Assembly (NCBI RefSeq): GCF_017591425.1
Contig: NW_024464918.1
Span: 4,834,001 to 4,898,000, forward strand
Direction: 5' to 3'
Length of the DNA stretch: 64,000 nucleotides
DNA from: Ochotona curzoniae
Taxonomy: Eukaryota > Chordata > Mammalia > Lagomorpha > Ochotonidae
Within the stretch, counting starts at the first letter, position 1, and every line of letters starts with the position of its first letter. A model generated the notes under the pieces. The model ran no database searches, was not told the DNA's origin, and was given only the letters and a program-made list of their open reading frames with translations. Positions 9,495 to 22,737 of this stretch are shown piece after piece. Position numbers and translations under genes: made by a program.

Positions 9495-12224
9495 AAGACA
9501 TTTACTTTTAAGACGAGAGAAACAACAGCATTTTTATATGCCGACAAGGAGGAACTGACGGTGCACAAGATGGGAAGGGAGACTGCAGGAACCCTGACTT
9601 CTATAGGTGGAGAGACTGATATTCAACATACAACTAAAAGATCTGTTTCTGGAGTGGAGCAGGCTGGTTAATCCACAGCAAGACTAGAAAACAGAGTACA
9701 CGCTACATAGACAAGTACATGTGATAGTAGAAGCTGTGGAGTTTCTCTTCTGATGACTCATATTTTCTTAATAAAATAGGAGACTAGAACTCAGAGTTGG
9801 GGGTGAGGGAGATGTGCAAAGATTCTTTGAAGACAGTAGGAGAGCATGTTGCCCTATAGCACAAAGGGCTGCCAAAGACCGGAGGTAGTTCACACCATCA
9901 TCAGCCAGGCAGTCATATGTTCTCAGCCACAGTTACTGTGCAGAGGCAGGATCTGAGTGCTGGAAAGGGACAGCCAACCCACACCAGGCTTTAATCAAAA
10001 TAGAAGAGGAAGAGAGTCGATGGTACACACATACATGACTTATAATGGATCCTAAAATAAAAACTCTCAAGATGGAAGGCAGGTATCTAAGAGGATGCAT
10101 AGCAGTGTAGAGGGAGCATTGTCAAAAGCGTGCGGGCCTGCTGGAATCGAAGGATTTCTGCAGTCAGGATCCCAGAGGGACTTACAAGAGGTGTGTGGTA
10201 GAGAGAGGGAGACTTGAAATTGGGATCAGAGAGATACCTACCACCCTTTCTTTCAGCATCCTTGCCATGACACCTCCAACAAAGGCCTTAGTTACATCTT
10301 TCCCAACCACCTGCAGACACCAGAAAGTTTATGTCTTCCGAGCTGAGTGTCCAATGCAGACAACAGAAAGCAATCTACCTGATTTGGCTATTGCAGTGCT
10401 TCCCCTCTTGAAGGCTACGAGAATTCAAGGAAGTGACATTCTATAACAAAGTGGAACCTTTTGTCTTCTGAACTGGACTCAACCTACACACATACTAAGG
10501 CTTTGAACATTACAGCTGGACTTGATCCTAGCTTGCAGAACTGTGGGCCGAAATTTAGATGAAGTCTTTTCTACTTCCTTTCCTATAACCATCTACGCAC
10601 TCTGGGCAGTGGTTTCCAGAGGAGGTCTGGTCCAGCCAACAATGTCCTTTTTTTTTTTAACAACAAACAGGCAACAACAATCAGGGAGACATCCTGTTCT
10701 CCAGAAAAGAATGACAGAGCTGTTGGAGGAGGGCTCAGAGACTACCAGCATGGGAAGGGTTTATGGGGTGAGGTAACCACGTTGCCCACTTTGTGGATCT
10801 GGTGTTGCGTTTCCTACCTCTAGCTCACTGTAAGGACTCTGTAGGATATCTTAGCCAGGATAAGGTTTAAGCAAGCTTTCCTTAGCACTGCTTTCACGCA
10901 GGCCTGAGGGTAGGTTCTCAGCCACTTTTTCTCATTTATCACTCAGAGATTACATTTCTCACTAACTCATTTTTCATTGCTTGCTACACAGCAGATCCTC
11001 AACAACAAATGACTGCATATGTGCATGGGTGGATGTTAAGGACAGAGGAAGACACAGCACAGATCTGCATGTTACCCCTCAGCTCCGTGCTAGGTGCTAA
11101 AAGCTAAAACACTCCAAAAGGTTGAATCTAATTTTTCTCCATGACAATGTACCTGGGCTAAGCAGTCATTTTTTTATTCAGTTTTACTTTCATTTTTCCT
11201 ACCCTTCTCCAGTCTAAATCCTATATAAAAATAAAGGGTAGCCATTCTCATCTGAAAATATTTTCTTGAGCCTCCTTCTTCTAGCAATCACCTACTTAAC
11301 CCTTTCTCTAACACAAAGTGACACTGGAGGCAGCACCCTGGAAGGAGACAAAAATCATGAACTCAGAAAAAGTGGCTGAGCTCCTACAGCTAGACAGGCT
11401 CCCCCCAACACACCCTACTAAGGAATTCAGGTTCTGTAAAAGCAAACCACATTCCTGTTTGCTGACCACTACTTACTGGTCAGAGGACTGTTGACAATGA
11501 TTTCCATGGAAAGTGACATTTGACTCTTGTGTTGTCTCCCAGTAGACTCATTTCAACTAAGAAACCAACAAGGAGGCCCTAGGGGGAACTATTTCGTGGC
11601 AGTAATGGGATGAGAATGACATAAGATGTTCTCTTGTCCAGTGATTGGATCATTATCTGTATCTGAGCAGTCTGCTTGGGGATAGAGAAGTCGCAATGTC
11701 TCCAGAAACACAAGTCAGACTCTCAGCAAACATGCAGAGAGGTGTACCTAGGCGTAGGGGAATGGTGAGCAGTGGCAACTCATTAAAAAAATAAATAAAG
11801 CAATGACAACAAAAACCTCAGGCCTAAAAATGCTTATTCAACAAGCACGACCTGCCACACAAATGGACATATAGTAAAAAGAGATTTTGATAGATTTAAA
11901 ATTGCATTTGATTTTAAAATGTGTAATTTACACAGAAGTTGTTTGGCTCATAAAAGAAAGCACCAGTGTACATTTTGGCCCCAGTGTTAGCACAGCAGCC
12001 AGGCCTCTCCAGTAAACTACCCATGGGGAGCAGTCACCACTGCAGGCTGGGGTCCAGGAGGGGAGCGTTTTTTCTGCCAGCCTTAGATGTGAATGTGCTA
12101 ACTCCCTTCTCAGTAGTGGCTCGCAACTGAGCACAGGAAGCTGCTGCTTTGAAAGAGCTCAGTGTGCAGCGTGCCGGGCACTCTACACATTTACACAGCA
12201 AGGTCAAAGAGAGAGCCCTGCACC

Positions 12225-12332
12225 TGTCCTCAGAAATTGTGACTCAGTAAGTCTAGGACGAGATTTGACAAACTATAACCGGGGTGATTTTGACGCAGGT
12301 GGCCTACAGACCAGGATTTGACAGGTGCTGGC
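12225..12332 (+). mobile_element. MER5A-like DNA transposon remnant
   Basis: The order 'gactcagtaagtctaggac... ggggtgattttgacgcaggt... cctacagaccaggatttgac' matches the 3' part of MER5A (non-autonomous hAT-Charlie). It sits 190 bp upstream of TRPC7 exon A. Confidence 0.65.
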
Positions 12333-12520
12333 TTAGGGAAGATGTCCTACACATTGTGTGTCAGGGGAGACTTCCCTGCCTTCTGGATCCAGCATGCCCT
12401 CTGTTCCAGGATGCTCTGTAATCTCATACTTGTGAACAGTTGCTGTTCAACACTGCCGTGCTGGACAAGCCCATCTGAGGCTCACTGTGCCACACCCCTG
12501 ATTTCTCTTTATTCTGTTAG

Positions 12521-12703
12521 AACGATTACAGGAAGTTATCTATGCAATGCAAGGATTTTGTGGTGGGTGTGCTGGACCTGTGCCGAGACACAGAAGAGGT
12601 GGAAGCAATTTTAAATGGTGATGTGAACTTTCAAGTCTGGCCCGACCACCACCGTCCCAGTCTGAGCCGGATCAAACTCGCCATTAAATATGAAGTCAAG
12701 AAG
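12521..12703 (+). CDS. TRPC7: TRPC7 internal exon A: linker-helix region after the ankyrin repeats
   Basis: TRPC7 forms a diacylglycerol-activated, Ca2+-permeable cation channel of the plasma membrane, homomeric or with TRPC3/TRPC6. This exon is exactly 61 codons (183 bp, phase 0 at both ends), from Asn-Asp-Tyr-Arg to Glu-Val-Lys-Lys. The acceptor is a pyrimidine-rich run ending ttctgttag and the donor is AAG|gtaagc. The peptide carries [18 protein letters not shown] and the [13 protein letters not shown] block typical of the cytosolic linker helices of TRPC3/6/7; [10 protein letters not shown] points to TRPC7 rather than TRPC3 or TRPC6. Compared with human TRPC7 as I remember it, Ser is replaced by Pro in [10 protein letters not shown]. 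Because phase is 0/0, skipping the exon keeps the frame, and shorter TRPC7 isoforms missing in-frame exons of this region are known in mammals. The identification is very secure; exon numbering is not claimed. Confidence 0.96.
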
Positions 12704-15324
12704 GTAAGCCTCCCTCTCCCTCCTGGCCATCCTGCCTTCCTGTACAGGGCTGCCGCCTTAGCTTTGTGTGCATGTCTACTTCATGTGCCCACAAGGTGAC
12801 TGTGATGACACCTGAATTCCCTCTAAGCTGGGAAATGCCCCCTTGCAGAGCTGTGCAGAGCCTTTCTCATTACCCTCCTTCTTGACCTCAAGCCCCTGTC
12901 CACCAAGTAACAGAGAGATCACAATAATTAGTCAATAAGTAGACCTGAACCTGGAGAATAAAGAGATTTTTCAGCCTAACATCACCGCAAGGGCTCCTGT
13001 GAACTAGAACGCCATTTCCTACGTCTGTAGAAGTATGTCACTCTAGTCTTTTGATAGCATTTAGATTGTTTTTTCTGTGTGCCTGGGAACTATCTGTGTT
13101 GAGAAGAGAGTAGAAGGTTTGTGGGATCCACAGTCCTGGGAGGGGTATCAAAGTCAGCAGGAAGTTCCAGGTAGGATCTTGCACTTCAAGGCCATTTTCA
13201 CTCAGGAGCCCTCCGAAAACACAGTGGCTGCTCAGAATGAAGTTCTGCAGAGTACAGGTCAGTTGTGTTTCCATTGGCTGCAAGCGGAACCCCTTCAGAG
13301 CCTGCTCTTGTGCCACCTGACATCATTCATCACGATGAAAAGAAAGAGCCTTAAAGTCCCATCCATTCAGATGTCAGAGTGCTTTTCACATCAGCAAAGC
13401 AGCTGGAAAGTTTTTGAGGGGTCCTGGGGTGGTTGTTAGCTATTTCATGTGGTCAAAACTGACTGATTTTTTAATGCTCTCAGATCAAACTCTGGGCAAA
13501 TTTCCTCTTCCCTGATTATCTTAACTGCTGTGAGGTAAACCAGTCTTCAACAAACCACATTTATCTCTGTTAATTATCTAAGGAGCACTTTCAATCTGAT
13601 AAAACATTCCCTTTTATTTTAATAATAATCATAAATGGTTAAAAAAAAATGCTTTTTTCTAAACTTGGCATCCCAAAGGTAAAACCGATGAACCATGCAA
13701 GGCAAAGGGGGCGTTAGGGATTATTAAATTGGGGAGGGTGGGAATTAGGAAAATTAGAATGCCATCTCAAGGATAATCCTCCCTTCTATGATCAGGGAAG
13801 CTCATTTTGTATCCCAGCCCAAGAACTCAGTGAGACTTTTCCCAAAGTATCACAACCACTTCCTGAAGCTGCTGACATATCAATAGCCCTGACTCAAGCA
13901 AACCCAAACAAGCTGGGGAGGCTGCTCGGTAATGGCAACATGGAAATGGTAAAGTTGAGCTGGAGTTCCCAAAACTACCAATGTTCCATTCATTCTCCAG
14001 GCCAGGGTATCATCCTGCTTCCCAATACAGGGTAAGCTACAGATGTGAGGGAAGCCCCCAGAACACAAGACGCTTGGTGTTCAGGGATGGTATCCACAGT
14101 TCTATCAGTGAGCAATCCCAACATTCCAAGGAAGGCAGATGTTCACCATTTTCTTGAAACACAGATTCAAATCCCCTGAGCAACACCACCACGTAGATAC
14201 ATTCACTCAGTCAGTTCAAAAGTCTAGGCTCTCACAGCTACATGTGCCCTTTCTTTGTTGATTACCAAGTACAAAATGACAAGTAATGAATAAGAAAAAG
14301 TGAAACCCAGGGTGAGTGTGACAGTTTAGGTAAGAATAAAAAGGTTTCATAAGGGAAATTATTTGCTCTGCTGATATCTGCCAATTAGGAGAGCCATAAA
14401 AGATCTCGGGAAATATCCATCATGAATGTCAAGTGTCTGCTGCAATCCATAGGTATGAAGGTGATAAACGACCCATATAAAAATGCCAGTCTTACTCCTT
14501 TCAGCGAGCTCCAGTGGATAGATTTTCTCAAATCATGTATGCCGCTGTGCAATGGCAGACAGGTTCTGGCTTTCCTTGACATTTATTCTATTATGAATTA
14601 TCAGTGAAAATACTTAATATAAAAAGGCTTATTAGTATTTTAATGAACTTCCATTTTATGTGTAACATGCTTATGTGGACACATCATCCTGAAGATTTGT
14701 ATTCTGAAATGACTAGCACCAAGGCCTATTTAGAATTATCTGATCTCTTATAGATGAGACACAGACTAGATATCAAGTGTATTGGGGCTTGGAACACAAC
14801 TCCTCAGAATCCGTCCCTGTGATGGCAAATAAACCCATTAATCCAATGGTTAAAGTAAACAAGTTGTTTTTGGGTAACTATAGGCATTCCCTCAGACAGA
14901 CAAGAAGAAAAAAAAAACATTTTGTTTTCAAATAAATTAAAGACCTTGAACTAAACATAGCTAGCATATTCCTTTGCATAAAAACATTGTAGTCTTTTCA
15001 ACGCATCACTACTCTTAAAAAGACAGGTATAGTACGTATTACTGACCACAAAACTCGAACCTCTCATAGAACCACCTTGCATGTCCACGAAATGTCTGGA
15101 TCTCAGTGAAGTGGCTGCTACTCTGACTGGTGCTGTGCCCTGGGCCGTGTCTGTCACTTGCATGAGGCATCTTTCCAGGCTGCTCTCTAATGTTTCACTG
15201 GCTGGCTGGCTTAGCCATGACATCATTTTCCCTTAGAGGGCGAATAATTATTCACCACCTATCACATAAGGAAACACTGCCTGCTAGAGGGAGAAGAATC
15301 CTGAACCGAGTGTTGTGAGGTGAG

Positions 15325-15520
15325 ATTTCCAGCCTGGTTCATACACTTACTAATCATGGGATCTTGAGCAAGTCAATGACGCTCTCTGACCTCATCCTTC
15401 ATCTGCAGCATGGGCACAGCAGAGCTTTGTGAACTATCAGAGACCAGGGGAAATGCTCCATCAACAGTAAAGCCCCATGCAGCTCCACCAGGAAGCATTA
15501 CTGCCATCACTTAGTGCTGA
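15325..15520 (+). repeat. MIR remnant
   Basis: Clear MIR order: 'cacttactaatcatgggatc', 'ttgagcaagtcaatgacgct', 'catccttcatctgcagcatg', fading downstream. Confidence 0.75.
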
Positions 15521-15944
15521 CTCTCCTCCTTGGGACTCTGGGAAGTCCTTTTCGCCTCTGAGGTCTTCCTATATCCTTATGAAGAAAAATAAAACATTCT
15601 AGTTCACTAAGCTTAAATGAGGTGACATTTTAATGTTTTCAAGGTTGTTTTAGTTGACAAGTTAGCTTAAAATTTCTAGTTCAAGTTATAAGTGGCCTTT
15701 ATAATCCTGAGACTCTCTCTTTTCCTTTGTTCTCTCTCCAGAAAATTCTACAAATATATCCCCATGGAAAGGGTATCACTCTCAGAGCCTAACATTCCTC
15801 CCCAAAATCCAAGAAACTATGAGGCTACGGTTGCTTGCCATGACTTCTGCCTTAAGAGGACCCCAGTGTTCAGGAGGTAGTGGCAGAGGTGTGGCTAAGG
15901 GGTGCCCATTAACATCAACCCTGGGTAGAGGCTACTGAACAAAT

Positions 15945-16060
15945 AACTTATCCTCCATCACCAACCCACCCCCTGCCAGTTTCTCATTCTCACTGTAAAG
16001 TTGGGATAACAACACCTACTTCTTAGGGCTATGCTGAGAGCCACATGGCATCAAATGGTG
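15945..16060 (+). repeat. MIR remnant
   Basis: The order 'agtttctcattctcactgta... ttgggataacaacacctact... agggctatgctgag' matches the MIR core and 3' side. Confidence 0.65.
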
Positions 16061-17339
16061 CCTCACGTTTCTGTTGGTTTCAAGAACCTGTAAGTATAAA
16101 CGGGAACACAAAGGCACCCACTGTATTAGCTTATAGCAAACCTCCACATCGTTTGAAGAAACTTATGTTAACCTGCTCAGTCCTGCCCAGCCCTCACACA
16201 GTTCCTTCAGAAGCCAAGCTGACCTCATGCCAAAGCAGGAATAAGATCCTCTCTCCCCTGCTGAGTTAAAACAAACAAACTAACTAAACTCAGCAGCAAC
16301 TTCTTGTGTGCCTCAGTGCTAAAGAAAACAATCCTCCCAGCTTTGGCTTGTAGCGCCCCTGTTCACAGTCCTTGGCCTTCTCCAGGTCCCTGAGTAACAG
16401 ACATTTGGCTATGTGCTCCATCTCACTCTATCTTTCTCTGTCCCCAAGGAACCAGGCCTTCTCTCTCCACATATCAGCTATAAATAAATGCATAGGGAAC
16501 TTTTAGTCCCAGTAATCTAAATTGTAGCCAACCTCTAAGTCAATTTTATACTGAGTAGGGCACAGACTGCCCTATACCCTGAGTGATGCACACCCAGAAG
16601 CAGTCCTTGCTGCTCCATTCTGCTTACCTAGGGGAAGAAACACTCCTCGTCCTCTCTCTCCTCTCTTCATTCCCCGGGCTTACATGGATCACCTTTCCCT
16701 TCCTTCCCCTCCATCATGTCTTCCTTCTTCCTGATTCCAGTGGGCCTCTTGTTTACCTCAGTTCCCCACGCTCAACTGTGAGAGGACAGTAGGACAAAGA
16801 CCTGTTTCTGTATGATTCAGACCTTCACTTGACTTAAAAAGCTGACAGTCTCTCTACTGACAAAGGAAAATCAAAACTAAAACAAGAGAAATACATAAAT
16901 ACTCGTTGCCAAAATGTATCACACCCATAGAAGAAAACACATCCATTATCACATAGCATGGCAGGATCAGTGACAGGGATGACTGCTTCCCTCTGACAGG
17001 TGGATTTAGTCTATACTCATGAGCTCTACCCTGAACTCACCCTGACAGGAACCCAAAGCAGCAGCATTTTGTGTTCTACTTGTGCTGCAAGGGAGCCATT
17101 AGCCTCAGTGATTAATTAACCTCTGACATGTCCATGTGACCACTGTGATGATGGAAATGAATTCTATAGTAATTACTGGCGAGTCAATAGCGACGCTGTG
17201 GTCAGTGGTTACCACACTGGAGAGCACAGCTACCTCTGCATCTTCACTTATGCATCAACATGCTTCTGCTGAGTGACTACAAAGTATGGTTTGCTGATCA
17301 CTGCAGACGTGGTAGTAAATGAAAGTAACATGACTTCAG

Positions 17340-18130
17340 CCATCACGGGGAAGGCAGACATAAATAAAAATGTCACACACGTTGCTTATAATGCTGCAAC
17401 TGTAATAGATGCCATGAGACTTGACGAATAAGACTGTGTGAGAACTTTCAAGGGTGGATATGAACTAAGCAGTGAGGGCAGCGAAAGCTCTCTGAGGAGC
17501 TCATGCTTGCCTGAGAGGTCAAAAAGGGTTACCAGAGTCAAGGATGGCACTTCTGGCCAAGAGAGCACACATTCAAGGGATAGCCAACAAACCTGAAGTA
17601 AGAAGAATGAGCTAGAACAACAAGTCAGCCACCAAGCAAGAAAGCATGTAGAGGAGCGGGATGGGAGGTGAATCTAAAGACAGGCACTTGTTTATTTTAA
17701 AAAGTTGATCAATATGTAAATATCTGATTTGAACCACACCTGACTCACAGGTGTCTTTCCAGAAAATGTAGTCCCAGTGTCCATTCAACAGGGCCCAGTA
17801 AGCTGGTGGACATGCGCTTCACGTGCTGTTGAGAGCAGCAGGGTGTCCACCCTTTGTTAGGTGGAACGGAAGCACAATGGAAATATCCCTGAACTGTTTT
17901 ATTTTTTCATATCCGAAATTATATTATTTCACATTTTGAATAAGATTTTAAAAAAAATAAATGGCAGAAGTATAAACCCCCAAAAAAGGGGCAGAGCCTT
18001 GCAGAAAGATTTTGTCATTTAGAGAATAAATAGGAAGTCATTGAAAGACTTTAATCAAGGATGCTTAGAAAGATCAGAATAGTCGGAGACAGAGGGTTCT
18101 CCCACTGAGAACACATTGGAAGGGAAAAGA
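17340..18130 (+). repeat. Fragment of the old mosaic repeat
   Basis: Blocks shared with 7010-10000 in the family order: 'gaaggcagacataaataaaa' early, and 'aataggaagtcattgaaaga' then 'ctttaatcaaggatgcttag' near 18030. The part from 17980 is the clearer match. Confidence 0.45.
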
Positions 18131-18721
18131 AAAAAGCACGCATGTCTGCAGCAAATGTATCAGGTAAGCAGCCAGGCTATTAATTACTCAAGATCAGTTA
18201 AGTCATGCTGCGCTGACAGCAAAAACCCAAGTTTTAGAGGCTTTTAACAACGACGACAAAGTTATTTACCCACCTTACATCCATCTTGGAATGACACTCA
18301 CTCAAATATCGATGCTGATCAACTCCCACCATCCCACGTTTCCTCCTTGCCAGAGGAACACTCAGTCCTGGAGAGTCTCACCCCAGCGATGGCCTGCTGT
18401 CACCTGAAGGACCACTGGCCCCACCTGCACTCAGTCCTGCCCCTCCCTGTCACAAGGGTCAGGAAGCAGTATCCTGCAATGTGTCTAAGAGAGGAAATCA
18501 GAGCTGTTGGGCAAACAGCACTCAGGGTTACCACAGAGAAATGGTGGAAAGTGCCATATTGATGACTTCACCTTCTCTGTAAACAGGAAGCATTATTTCC
18601 CTGGTCCAAGCCAGCCTGAAGAAGCACAACAATGGGAGGGATTCTGTGGGAGGACTAGGGAGATGGCCCTGGAGCCAACAAACCAGCCAAGACTGAGATT
18701 CAGAATTCTTTGGCAACGGCC

Positions 18722-18786
18722 TGCATTCATTCTTATTCATTCATTCTCATTCATGCATTCATTCATTCATTCATTCTCTCTCTCTG
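18722..18786. repeat. (ATTC)n microsatellite ending in (CT)n
   Basis: Runs of attcattcattc with a few interruptions, then tctctctctctgtct. It abuts an old SINE tail on the right. Confidence 0.9.
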
Positions 18787-18794
18787 TCTGGTGA

Positions 18795-19022
18795 CTTTTA
18801 TTGTTTGTTTGTAAGACTTTTTGTTTGTAAGGCAGAGAGAAGATGATTCCAGACACTGTTTGAATCCCTAAAAACCCAAAACAGCCAGGAAAGCCATGGC
18901 CCGGTGGATGGCAGAGACAGTTTCTTGAGCCATTACCTGCTGCACATTAGCAAGGAGCTGTGGTCAGTAGCCAGGACAGGATGTTGAACACTGGGATATG
19001 GGATGAAGGCATCCCAGGGGCC
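18795..19022 (-). mobile_element. Old, partial C-type SINE
   Basis: Diverged reverse copy: tail 'ttttattgtttgtttgtaag', 'cttgagccattacctgctgc', 'cattagcaaggagctgtggt', head 'atcccaggggcc'. The central part is short. Confidence 0.7.
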
Positions 19023-20127
19023 AAATGACCCCATTGCTCTGCAGCTCCTGCCCCTGGCCTGCATCCTTAATCAAAGTACATTCTCCATAAAGCTTAATTT
19101 TAGGCTCTCAAGCTTTGGATTCATCCCCAGACACAGGGCCAGAAGCAAAGTAGATATGCCCTCAGAGCAGACTGCAAGGAGGGAGGAGACGTATTTCGGG
19201 GAGACGGTGGTGGGGTCACCAATTCCCATGTCATCGCTCCATCTAAAGGTAGGCGAGGGCCTCCAGTCCCATCAAAGCCTGTTTTGTTTTTCCAAGACCA
19301 CCTTGAGCATATTTTACAGTCAAGCTGTACATGATCCTCTCTTCCCATCTGAGAAAAGTCTTCAGAGAAGGAAACAGGATGTATCAGGGGGCATTAGAGC
19401 TAAGGCTGGGAGTTAAGCTGTGCTTTCTGGATATGACCTGGTGATGTGTGGGCCTGCCAGGGCCTCACAGATCCAGGGGACACTGCTCCAATTTGTAGAA
19501 GTCTCTGGCCTGACCAAGTGCAGAGAGACAGTGATGCTCAGTGGTGGGCGCATCCCTGGTCAATAGCCATCCTCTCCTGCACAGACTGTGGAGAAGGACG
19601 CTCTGGAGAGGGTGAATACCCTCTGCTGGGTCCCTTTCATTTCCTCCATCTGCACAAAGCACAGTCAGTGAACAAAGGGGCCCCGGGGACATCAGGGCTT
19701 TCTGGAGGATGTCTGAGGGCCTGGCAGCCATTCTCCCACTGTGTTTTCCTGCCGAGGCATCACTGTAGCAGATGCTCAGAGTTAGGAAGATCAGAGTTGT
19801 CAGAAACACAGTCTGGCTGGCCAGGCACTTCCCCAAATGGTGCCGCATGATGCCCTCAAGCTGCCAAGCACTGCTAGAATCCACAGGGGTTTGAAAGCAT
19901 CATTCATCACCCTCATCTGAGATCCCACTAAGTACTTTCTGGCTCAACCCTGGCCACAAAACTGATCCCTGTCCAGTGTTCTGGCTCAGAAGGACCTGCC
20001 TTTTGCCTCTCTTTGTCTTATTCAAACAACCAATGTTTAGAAGAGAAGGAATAACCTAAGTGGTTGGTATCCTTTTCTTACCTGGGGGAAAAAAAACTTC
20101 TGCAAAAGGAATCAAAGAACCTCCTGG

Positions 20128-20345
20128 GCAGGAGTAAAGCATTATGGTCAGGAGTCTGACTGCCTCTGTTCAAATCCCAAGTCTTACATTTATTAGATGC
20201 ATATCTTCAAATACATTATCTAACTTCTGGGCCTCAGTATTATCATTCACATAATGGGAATACATGATAAACAGCAGTCAGCATTTACTATTACACATCC
20301 TTAGAATGTAATGAGTATACAATAAATCAGCCACTGGGAGCTAAC
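20128..20345 (+). repeat. Near-complete MIR
   Basis: Good MIR order over about 200 bp: 'tggtcaggagtctgactgcc', 'tctgttcaaatcccaagtct', 'ctaacttctgggcctcagta', 'cacataatgggaatacatga', with the 3' part toward 20345. Confidence 0.8.
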
Positions 20346-22737
20346 TGCCTTAATAGTTTTCTAAGCAGAGATAATTTAATTTTTATTTTATTTTTAATAT
20401 TGCTTATATGACTGACGGGTATGTCTGTGTGAACTTGTCAACCTCAGCACCGTTGAACTGTTGGACCACATAACTCTTTGCTATAGAAGTATTCTGTGCA
20501 GGGTGTCCCATGCTTCCTCTGCCCCCTCAGGCATGCTGCACACTGTCTGGCAAGACTTTCTATAACACACAGTTTTGCAAAAGAGATTCCTGATCCTCCA
20601 GGCAAGAGTCGTCACAACCGGGCAGAACATGACTGCCTTTTTGGCTGTTTTGCTGCCTTTTGTTTAGCTCTTTCAAAAGATAAGCACTTATACAAAAGGA
20701 TAATCCTTTAGCGTGTTTTTCTTCTTTGTTATCACGCTGCTTGGCTGGGAAGCCTTAGCTGTATGACTATCATTCTGTTCGTTGTTAAGCTGCATTTGCG
20801 AAGGTAGGCAGAACCTTGCTACCACTGCGTCCTCTTGCAGGGTCTGAGGAGTACCTAAGAGAGGAGCAAAACTCTCCCCATCCCTCGGAGACACAGCTGC
20901 AGATCAGATGCATCTGCTAGCCCCCAGTGCACAGGACAGCAAGCGTCATTTTCACACTGGCTCTTCAATCCCAGAGACAAACAAACCTGAGAGGTTACAG
21001 TCTACCCTGAGAGCTAGTAACTAACTCCAGTAATGCAGCTAAAGACCAACTCCACATTTCTGACTTATTGCTGATACATGAATTTGGAGTTTTACTGAGT
21101 ATTTGATATTTCAAATATTCCTCCCATTATGTACCATTATAAATTACTCTTTAATTAACTTCCACCTGCCTAAAATCATTTTACAAATTTTTCTTAATGG
21201 AAGGGGGGAGATTTGTAAGCTTAACTGCAAGTGTAAATCATTGCTTAAAAAGAACACTTTAGTTTACGAAGCCCAAGACAGTCATAACTCACCTGGATGA
21301 GTACCACAGCATCTAACGGGCTTTCTACCTCTTCCCTCTCCTTCCTCCCATCTCCTCACCTACACATAAAAGCACGCAGGCAACAGTCAGAGAATTTTTT
21401 AAAATCAGAGATCATGTTATGGCCTCACGTAAACCTTCCACTTGGATCAACAAGCCAGGCACAGTCCTGGCTAGTCCTCATTAGCAGAAGTACAGCCTAA
21501 GACAAGGATTCCCAAGTTAGCACTTCAAGAAAACTGGGATCTCAGGAGAAACATGCAAAGCAGGGGCAGAGCCATGATGAGACAGCTGAGCCCACAGGTG
21601 CTCTCCGGGAAGTCTGGCGTTAGCGCGACCTCATGAGGAACACCGGGATGTGAGTAGCACCACAGAGCTGTCCCAGGAGAAGGCTGGGAAGTGACCACTG
21701 CACACCTGTATCTGTCGGTCATTAACTGCAGGCAACCCCCAAGGGGAGAGCACAATTTCCTAGGACTGTCTGGAAACAATGGTCTCACAAGCTGAAAAGA
21801 ATTTCTAGAGAAAGGATTGGCCATGACTTCAGTAGTCAACACCCCTAACAGCTAGGGCTGGATGTACCCTGCCTGGAAGGGCAGTTCTGGCAGCACACGA
21901 ACACCTTCTTCCCCAACCTTAACAGTGGGCCACGTGGTGCTGCCTCATCTCCTTCCTTCAGCAGGCCTGCTCCTGGCTAGTGCCCACCCCAAGGGTGGGA
22001 CACGTGCCTTTTCCTCAGCTCTCTGCTGTCTCCTCCTTAGCGTTCCAAGGGGCCTCCTGGCTTGCTACATGAACTTGGCCATCATCCTGCTTCCTCCCTC
22101 AACAGCCACTCTGTCCTGGTACCCTCTTTGTCATGAACATGATTTTTTCTTTATTTGTTGATTGTCTGTTGCCCTCAGCAAGGGAACTCTATGGCAGCAA
22201 TTCACATATTTCCAACCTAGGACAAATCTAGGCAAGTAGAAGGTTCTCAAAAATGGTTGCTAAGCAAGTGAGAGACTAAGAGAATGAATGTGCCACACTG
22301 AGCTTTCTCTTGGTTTTTGTTTTCTGAAATATTGCAAAGTTCCAAGTTCAAGGTGAGATGCATTCCAAAAGCCACTGAAGAAACTCAAGAGTTCTCTTGA
22401 GGATTGAAGTGGGATAAACAGGAGAGTATTCCAGGGTGGTGACTAGGTTAGGCACCATCTCATTCTTAAATTCCTATAATTACTGTCACTAAGTTCCGTG
22501 GAAACTTGATTCATGACTGATGCTCTTATTTTACTTAAAAACACAAAGAAATCACTTTAATATAAAACAATTTAAATAATAATAATTTGGCCTCCAAATT
22601 GCATCAAAAGAAATTAGATTAATCTTAGAGTTTTTACCCCCCTTAATAGTACTTATAATAATATACTTGTTTAATAAATATACTTACTAACGTATAAGTT
22701 TTATAAGTTTTCTTTGTATAATTATAACACATTTATT

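Larger units (their letters stand above)
7010..10000 (+). repeat. Old mosaic interspersed repeat, about 2 kb, cut by three SINEs
   Basis: The non-SINE parts (7010-7254, 7614-7990, 8300-9122, about 9511-10000) read in the order of a long, ancient eutherian repeat that I know by its blocks but cannot name: 'accacctgccgaatacctgt', 'ctgccctcaagaggcttcc', 'cacagtggctggagtgagtg', 'agacatataagtggagatac', 'ggttcatcagcatatggatg', 'acatgaaagtcatttgtaac'. Five further pieces of the same family lie elsewhere in the window. There is no intact coding frame. Confidence 0.55.
1..12520 (+). other. TRPC7: TRPC7 upstream intron, 3' part
   Basis: The first exon seen (12521) begins with an internal splice acceptor and a mid-protein codon, so everything to its left is intron, or possibly further upstream gene. 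No ankyrin-encoding exon of TRPC7, which would be a long open frame, occurs here. The stretch holds a 70-bp tandem duplication, old MIR pieces, a possible solo LTR, one L1 nest, seven SINEs and a long old mosaic repeat. I see nothing assignable in about 700-1260, 1400-2540, 3140-3890, 6520-6910 and 10000-12220 apart from a purine-rich patch at 2366-2440. Confidence 0.85.

Noticed and set aside
19446..19884. Overlapping 134- and 139-codon frames on both strands
   Set aside because: Opposed frames of equal length with no motif, no repeat of a known domain and no splice context; expected by chance.
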